From assembly GCA_030037055.1 (NCBI GenBank), contig JASHRZ010000305.1, positions 1 through 9,912 on the forward strand: a stretch of 9,912 nt of DNA, read 5' to 3'. The stretch is from Alphaproteobacteria bacterium. Its GTDB lineage: Bacteria; Pseudomonadota; Alphaproteobacteria; ATCC43930; CGMCC-115725. Position numbers and translations under genes: made by a program. Under the pieces are notes generated by a model that saw only the letters and a program-made list of their open reading frames with translations, did no database searches and was not told the DNA's origin. Every line of letters starts with the position of its first letter. Position 1 is the first letter of the stretch. Shown one piece after another: positions 5,493-9,912 of the stretch.

Positions 5493-7058
5493 CTACGTCA
5501 CCAGCCGCTCCAGCGCTTCCACCGTATCGGCTTCGGCAGCGGGCTTGTCCCAGCGGATGCGATGGACGCGCGGGAAGCGCATGGCGAGGCCGGATTTGTG
5601 GCGCGTCGAGCGGTGCACGCTGTCGAAAGCGATCTCCAGCACCAAGCCGGGCGCCACCTCGCGCACGGGCCCATAGCGCTCGACCGTGTTGTCGCGCACC
5701 CAGCGGTCGAGCCGCTTCAGCTCGGCGTCGGTGAAGCCGGAATAGGCCTTGCCCACCGGCACCAGCGCGCCGCCGCGCCAGGCGCCGAAGGTATAGTCGG
5801 AATAGAAGGAGGAACGTTTGCCGTGGCCGCGCTGGGCGTACATCAGCACGGTATCGACGGTGAGCGCGCCGCGCTTCCATTTGAACCAGGGCCCCTTGGG
5901 TCTTCCGGGCAGGTAGGGCGCGTCGCCGCGCTTCAGCATCAGCCCTTCGATGCCGCGGGCGCGGGCGCCGTCGCGCAGCGCGCGCAGCTCGTCCCAGTGC
6001 GCGAACCGAATGAGCGGCGAGACGTCCATGCGCCGGCGCGGCGCGGCGGCATACCAGCGCTCGAGCCGCCGCCGGCGCTCGTCGAAGGGCAGCGGCCTCA
6101 GATCGGCGCCCTCTTCCTCGAGCAGGTCGTAAAGCCGCACCCAGGCGGGATAGTCCTGCAGCATCTTGGCCGAGGGGATCTTGCGGTTGAGGCGCTGCTG
6201 CAGGTCGTTGAACGACATGACCTCACCGTCCCGCAGCACCAGCAGCTCGCCATCGAGCACGACCTCACCCGCCATCGCCGCGAGGATGTCGGGGAAGGCC
6301 GCGCTGATGTCGTCGCCTGAGCGCGAGTAGAGCCGCATCTCGCCGCCGCGCGCGACGAGCTGGACCCGAATGCCGTCCCATTTCCATTCGGCGCGATATG
6401 CCGCGGCATTGAGCGCGTCGAGATCGCCCTCCTCCAGCGCCTGTGCCAGCATCAGCGGGTGGAAGGTGGGCTTGCCCGCGATCTCCGGCCGCGGGCCTCG
6501 GCCCTCGAGCCAGGCGAAGAGCTCGGCATAAGGCGGCGCGAGCCCGTGCCAGAGCGCCTCGATCTCGTCGAGCGGCATCTGGGCGCGCTCGGCGAGCGCC
6601 GTCTTGGCGAGGCGCGCCGAGACGCCGACGCGCAACCCGCCGGTCACGAGCTTCAGCAGTGCCCACCGCCCCGTCGGGTCGAGCGCATCGAGCCAGCGCT
6701 CAAGCCGCGCCGCAGCGCTGGCGCGCGTCGCCGCGGCAAGCTCGGCGATGATCTCTGAGAGCGCAGGCACTTGGTTGGCGCCCGGCCGCGCCGGCCAGAT
6801 CAGCGAGACGGTCTCGGCGAGGTCCCCGACGAAATCATAGGACCAGCCGAAGAGTTCGGCATCAACCCGGCTCAGCACGAGATCGCGGATCTGCGCCGGC
6901 TTCACCTCGGCGAAGGCGAGCTCGCCGGTGAGCGCCGCCAGCGCCCAGCCGCGCTCGGGATCGGGGGTCGCGGCGAAATATTCGCTCATCAGCCGGAGCT
7001 TGCCGAGCCTCGCCGGGGTGAAGAGCAGCGCGTCGAGCAGCGCCGCAAACCCGTTCAT
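5493..7058 (-). CDS. ATP-dependent DNA ligase, cisplatin damage response type
   Basis: Seals DNA nicks using ATP in a bacterial repair pathway separate from the essential NAD-dependent LigA. The 521 residues hold an N-terminal DNA-binding domain (about 1-200, with GLRVGVSARL at 141-150), the nucleotidyltransferase core and an OB-fold. Motif I is EWKWDGIR (224-231), with Lys226 the expected AMP-accepting lysine. Motif III is LDGELLV (268-274), motif IV EGLMLK (371-376) and motif V WFKWKRG (391-397). The OB domain runs from about 400, with the late conserved EIAFDSVHRSTRHKSG at 475-490. Start: ATG at 7058 overlaps the exonuclease stop by 4 bases (ATGA, 7055-7058), so the pair is translationally coupled. 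The usual helicase and phosphoesterase of this cluster do not follow; the PepSY-like gene converges 17 bases beyond the stop. Confidence 0.95.
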   Translation of the reverse strand: MNGFAALLDALLFTPARLGKLRLMSEYFAATPDPERGWALAALTGELAFAEVKPAQIRDLVLSRVDAELFGWSYDFVGDLAETVSLIWPARPGANQVPALSEIIAELAAATRASAAARLERWLDALDPTGRWALLKLVTGGLRVGVSARLAKTALAERAQMPLDEIEALWHGLAPPYAELFAWLEGRGPRPEIAGKPTFHPLMLAQALEEGDLDALNAAAYRAEWKWDGIRVQLVARGGEMRLYSRSGDDISAAFPDILAAMAGEVVLDGELLVLRDGEVMSFNDLQQRLNRKIPSAKMLQDYPAWVRLYDLLEEEGADLRPLPFDERRRRLERWYAAAPRRRMDVSPLIRFAHWDELRALRDGARARGIEGLMLKRGDAPYLPGRPKGPWFKWKRGALTVDTVLMYAQRGHGKRSSFYSDYTFGAWRGGALVPVGKAYSGFTDAELKRLDRWVRDNTVERYGPVREVAPGLVLEIAFDSVHRSTRHKSGLAMRFPRVHRIRWDKPAAEADTVEALERLVT

Positions 7059-8089
7059 TCCGCCTCGTCCTCGAAGCCCGCCAGCGACAGCCCACGCGCC
7101 TTCAGCCCCTTGAGGCTCGCCTCGCGGATCAGCGCTTCCTCGGCGCCATGCGTGACCCAGATCTCGTCGGCGCCGAGTTCGGCCATGGTGCCGGTGAGCT
7201 CGTCCCAATCGGCATGGTCGGAGCTGACCAACGGCAGCTCGACGCCGCGCTGCTTGGCGCGCTGCTTGACGCGCATCCAGCCGGAGGCCATGGCGATCAC
7301 GGGATCGGGCAGGCGCCGCGACCAGAGATCGGAGATCGCCGAGGGCGGCGCCAGGACGAGCCGGCCCGCGAGGTCGCCGCGCAGCGCGCCGCTCGCGGGA
7401 AGCAGCGGCCCCAATGCCACCCCGAAGCGCTCATAGACCGCGCACATCGACTGCAACGCGCCATGGATGAAAACCGGCTCGGCATAGCCCGCCCGGCGCA
7501 GCAGCGCCAGCAGGCGCTGGCATTTGCCCAGCGCATAGACGCCGACGACATGGCAGCGCTCGGGAAAGAGCCGCAGCGAGTGCAGCAGCCTGCCGATCTC
7601 CTGCGCGTCCGGCGGATGGCGGAAGACCGGCAGGCCGAAGGTTGCCTCGGTGACGAAAACGTCGCAGGGCTGAGGCTCGAAAGGCGGGCAGGTCGGATCG
7701 GGCCGCCGCTTGTAGTCACCGGAGACGACGATGCGCGTGCCCTGATGCTCCAGCACCACCTGCGCGCTGCCGAGCACGTGGCCCGCCGGCACCAGCCTCA
7801 CCCGCACGCCGCCGAGCTCGACTGCCTCGCCATAAGTGAGCGCTTGCAGGCTGCCGCCGGCCGCGTCGCCGAAACGGTCTTGCATGATGGCCAGCGTCTC
7901 CGGCGTCCCCAGCACGTGCTTGTTGTTGGCGCGGGCATGGTCGCCATGGCCATGGGTGATGACTGCACGCGGCGCCGGCCAGGCCGGGTCGATATAGAAA
8001 TCGCCGGGTTCGCAATAAAGCCCCTTCGAGGTCGGCTTGAGCCAGGTCGCGGCCAAAGGCATGGCGGGCAGAATATAGCGACCGCGCAT
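7055..8089 (-). CDS. Ligase-associated DNA damage response exonuclease (metallo-beta-lactamase fold)
   Basis: This is a beta-CASP-like metallo-hydrolase, related to SNM1/Artemis and RNase J type nucleases, that trims DNA ends before ligation by its partner. The protein has 344 residues from this start. The metal-binding THGHGDHARA is at 45-54, PAGHVLGSAQ at 101-110, VSGDYKRRPDP at 122-132, VTEATFG at 146-152, SDHADW at 290-295 and VTHG at 312-315, in the order expected for the family. The ATG at 8089 is the longest start. A second ATG at 8062 (MPLAATWLKP) would give 335 residues and begins closer to the conserved core. Neither has an ideal ribosome site, and a hairpin lies immediately before 8089. 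It overlaps the ligase by 4 bases and lies 84 bases after metY on the same strand. Confidence 0.93.
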   Translation of the reverse strand: MRGRYILPAMPLAATWLKPTSKGLYCEPGDFYIDPAWPAPRAVITHGHGDHARANNKHVLGTPETLAIMQDRFGDAAGGSLQALTYGEAVELGGVRVRLVPAGHVLGSAQVVLEHQGTRIVVSGDYKRRPDPTCPPFEPQPCDVFVTEATFGLPVFRHPPDAQEIGRLLHSLRLFPERCHVVGVYALGKCQRLLALLRRAGYAEPVFIHGALQSMCAVYERFGVALGPLLPASGALRGDLAGRLVLAPPSAISDLWSRRLPDPVIAMASGWMRVKQRAKQRGVELPLVSSDHADWDELTGTMAELGADEIWVTHGAEEALIREASLKGLKARGLSLAGFEDEAE

Positions 8090-8090
8090 C

Positions 8091-8105
8091 GGGGCTTGCA
8101 GCCCC
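8091..8105 (-). promoter_or_regulatory. Short inverted repeat directly before the exonuclease start
   Basis: GGGGCT and AGCCCC form a perfect 6-base-pair stem with a 3-base loop, ending 1 base before the ATG at 8089. On the minus-strand mRNA the stem includes the only SD-like G-run (AGGGG), so it would hide the ribosome site for that start. This could damp translation, or mean that the ATG at 8062 is the true start. There is no T-run, so it is unlikely to be an intrinsic terminator. Confidence 0.35.
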
Positions 8106-8155
8106 TTAGCCGTGCCGCGCCGGTGAAGGCAAGCGCAGCCGAGATCGGATACCGA

Positions 8156-8170
8156 CGGCAGGTTCTGCCG
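8156..8170 (-). terminator. Possible hairpin terminator after metY
   Basis: CGGCAG and CTGCCG form a perfect 6-base-pair stem with a 3-base loop, 3 bases after the metY stop on the minus strand. The placement suits a terminator or mRNA 3' end stabiliser, but no T-run follows, so an intrinsic terminator is not proven. The adjoining bases 8106-8155 show nothing else. Confidence 0.3.
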
Positions 8171-8173
8171 GTC

Positions 8174-9493
8174 TTAAGATACGGCGGCCGCACGGTTGCC
8201 GCGCTCGGCGGCGGCCAGCGCCCGGTCGAGATCGCGGATAAGGTCCTCCACCGTTTCGAGCCCGACGGAAATGCGGATTACGTCCGGTCCGGCGCCCGCC
8301 GCTTCACGCTGCTCCTCGGTGAGCTGGCGGTGCGTCGTCGAAGCAGGATGAAGGATGAGCGAGCGCGTATCGCCGACATTGGCCAGGTGCGACCAGAGAT
8401 CGCAACTCTCGACGACTTTGACGCCGGCCTCATAGCCGCCCTTGACACCGAAGGTGAAGACCGAGCCGGCGCCGCGCGGCAGGTACTTCCGCGCGAGCGC
8501 ATGGTATGGGCTCGATTTGAGCCCGGCATATGCCACCCATGACACCGCCGGATGGCCTTCCAGGAACTCGGCGACCTTCAGAGCATTGGCGACATGGCGT
8601 TCCATCCGTAGCGGCAGCGTCTCGATGCCCGTCAGGATCATGAAGGCGTTTACCGGCGAGAGCGCCGGGCCGAGGTCCCGCAACGCGACCGCGCGCGTCT
8701 TCATGGTGTAGCCGAAGTCGCCGAAGGTCTCGTAGAAGGTAAGCCCGTGATAGGCGGGATCCGGCTTGGCCAAGCCGGGGAATTTGTCGTTCTGAGCCCA
8801 GTCGAACTTTCCGGATTCGACGACAACGCCGCCCATCGAGTTGCCGTGGCCACCAAGAAATTTGGTCATGGCATGCGTAACGATATCGGCGCCCCACAGG
8901 AAGGGTTGGCACAGATAGGGCGTGGCCATGGTGTTGTCGACAATGAGCGGAATGCCCGCCTCGCGGGCGATCGCGGCGATGGCCGCGATATCGACGACAA
9001 TACCGGCAGGATTCGTGAGCTGCTCGATGAAGATGGCCTTGGATTTGGCGGTAAGCGCCCGGCGAAAGTTTTCGGGGTCGCGCGGATCGACCAAGTGGGC
9101 GCGCCATCCGAATTTGACGAAGGTATGGGTGAACTGGGTGATGGAGCCGCCGTATAGGTTGCGAGAGGCGACGAACTCGGCCCCGGGTTCCATCAGCGGG
9201 AAGAAGGCGAGGAGCTGGGCCGAATGTCCCGACGCACAAGCAACGGCGCCGCGGCCGCCCTCCAGGGCCGCAATCCGCTCTTCGAGCACGGATACCGTCG
9301 GATTACCGACGCGGGTATAGAGATAGCCGAAGGTTTGCAGATTGTAGAGCGCGGCCGCGTGGTCGACATCGTCAAAGACGTAGGAGACCGTCTGGTAGAT
9401 GGGCGTGGTGCGCGCGCCGGTTACGGGGTCGGGACCGGCTCCGGCGTGGATGGACCGCGTTTCAAAGCCGTAAGTGTCGTTTTGCTTGCTCAT
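8174..9493 (-). CDS. metY: O-acetylhomoserine sulfhydrylase (aminocarboxypropyltransferase)
   Basis: This PLP enzyme makes homocysteine from O-acetylhomoserine and sulfide, a direct sulfhydrylation route to methionine, in the cytoplasm. The 439 residues are typical for MetY and longer than cystathionine gamma-synthases (about 390). Visible motifs are ETRSIHAG (11-18), PIYQTVSYVF (31-40), YTRVGNPT (59-66), ACASGHSAQ (85-93), EQLTNPAG (157-164), VDNTMATPYL (185-194) and the PLP lysine Lys211 in HAMTKFLGGHGN. SLILHPASTTHRQL (378-391) is the substrate carboxylate region typical of this family. Start: ATG at 9493 with GAGG 5 bases upstream; the open frame up to 9700 lies inside the preceding gene. 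It follows the CoA-binding gene by 29 bases, so the two are probably cotranscribed. Some family members use other acylated homoserines or cysteine precursors. Confidence 0.95.
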   Translation of the reverse strand: MSKQNDTYGFETRSIHAGAGPDPVTGARTTPIYQTVSYVFDDVDHAAALYNLQTFGYLYTRVGNPTVSVLEERIAALEGGRGAVACASGHSAQLLAFFPLMEPGAEFVASRNLYGGSITQFTHTFVKFGWRAHLVDPRDPENFRRALTAKSKAIFIEQLTNPAGIVVDIAAIAAIAREAGIPLIVDNTMATPYLCQPFLWGADIVTHAMTKFLGGHGNSMGGVVVESGKFDWAQNDKFPGLAKPDPAYHGLTFYETFGDFGYTMKTRAVALRDLGPALSPVNAFMILTGIETLPLRMERHVANALKVAEFLEGHPAVSWVAYAGLKSSPYHALARKYLPRGAGSVFTFGVKGGYEAGVKVVESCDLWSHLANVGDTRSLILHPASTTHRQLTEEQREAAGAGPDVIRISVGLETVEDLIRDLDRALAAAERGNRAAAVS

Positions 9494-9522
9494 GCTGACC
9501 TCGCGCCTGCTCGGGCCGCTGT

Positions 9523-9912
9523 TCACGTCAGAAGCTTGCGGCGCTTGCTTGAGATGACGCCTGAGTTGATGCCGCTCCATGAAAGCTCGCCCGAAAGGCG
9601 CCCGAATTCGATCTTCATGCAGCGGTTCATCACGACCTTGAGCCCGCTGCGCTCCGCCTTCGCCGCCGCTGCCGCGTGGCGCACACCCAATTGCATCCAC
9701 ACCACCTTGGCGCCCATCGCAATCGCCTCGTCGACGATTGCCGGCACGGCCTCCGCTTTGCGAAAGATGTCGACGACATCGACCCCGATCGGAACGCTTA
9801 CCAGGCTCGCATAGACCCTCTCGCCAAGAATCTGCTCGCCCGCCGCCGCCGCGTTGACGGGAATGACGCGATAGCCTTTTGCCTGTAAATACTTCATCGC
9901 GAAGTAGCTCGG
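9523..9912 (-). CDS. CoA-binding domain protein (YccU-like), 5' end beyond the window
   Basis: This is a single Rossmann-like CoA-binding domain of the kind found in succinyl-CoA synthetase alpha subunits, occurring as a stand-alone small protein. The window holds 129 residues plus stop. The frame continues past base 9912 as PSYFAMKYLQAKGYRVIPVN, so the ATG at 9897 is an internal methionine and roughly the first 20-30 residues, including the glycine-rich turn, are missing. Typical segments are DVVDIFRKAEAVPAIVDEAI, VVWMQLGVRHAAAA and GLKVVMNRCMKIEFGRL, with the tail SGVISSKRRKLLT. It stands 29 bases upstream of metY on the same strand. This pairing is familiar in proteobacteria and hints at a link with sulfur amino acid metabolism, but the biochemical role of the protein is not established. 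Confidence 0.88.
   Translation of the reverse strand, partial: PSYFAMKYLQAKGYRVIPVNAAAAGEQILGERVYASLVSVPIGVDVVDIFRKAEAVPAIVDEAIAMGAKVVWMQLGVRHAAAAAKAERSGLKVVMNRCMKIEFGRLSGELSWSGINSGVISSKRRKLLT

Noticed and set aside
8074..8079. TATATT (minus strand) as a -10 box for a leaderless exonuclease transcript from 8062
   Set aside because: No recognisable -35 at the proper distance; the match may be chance within the coding start.
7148..8542. Open plus-strand frame of about 460 codons
   Set aside because: Antisense to the exonuclease and part of metY, both certain genes; no family pattern.
9494..9700. N-terminal extension of metY
   Set aside because: The extension lies inside the CoA-binding gene; ATG 9493 has a ribosome site and begins at the family N-terminus.

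Overview
The window is a GC-rich chromosomal segment, most likely from an alphaproteobacterium. The strongest pointers are an exonuclease/ATP-dependent ligase pair of the 'cisplatin damage response' type, an O-acetylhomoserine sulfhydrylase paired with a CoA-binding protein, and a uracil phosphoribosyltransferase remnant of rhizobial type. Codons throughout are strongly G/C at the third position, so long antisense frames are open but are not genes. I see no tRNA, rRNA, CRISPR array, transposase or recognisable origin.

Left part (1-1826). This part looks rearranged. Bases 1-59 read on the minus strand resemble the very C-terminus of an RmlA protein. At about base 60 this joins, on the plus strand, the C-terminal part of a upp gene that has lost its PRPP-binding loop and its stop codon. 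A complete family-88 glycoside hydrolase (unsaturated glucuronyl hydrolase-like, cytoplasmic) follows, then a 55-codon unrecognised small ORF.

Middle part (1827-5076). This is a nucleotide-sugar and heptose block for surface polysaccharide. Read on the minus strand, the order is gmhB, then rmlB and rmlA, which overlap by 4 bases. gmhA is divergent on the plus strand from a shared 106-base intergenic region. RmlA and RmlB convert glucose-1-phosphate plus dTTP to dTDP-4-keto-6-deoxyglucose. GmhA and GmhB carry out the sedoheptulose-7-phosphate isomerase step and the heptose-bisphosphate phosphatase step. rmlC, rmlD and the heptose kinase/nucleotidyltransferase/epimerase genes are not in the window. 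By eye, GmhA, GmhB and the GH88 protein each lack a residue or residues that are normally conserved at the active or metal site.

Right part (5077-9912). A short secreted PepSY-like protein (+) converges on a minus-strand exonuclease-ligase pair that overlaps by 4 bases. Upstream of the pair, also on the minus strand, are a CoA-binding protein (cut by the window edge) and metY, with two short hairpins between metY and the exonuclease.

I found no convincing new biological system. The most unusual points are the rmlA-tail/upp junction with a near-copy of the intact rmlA 3' end 1.8 kb away, and the altered metal-site residues in GmhA and GmhB.
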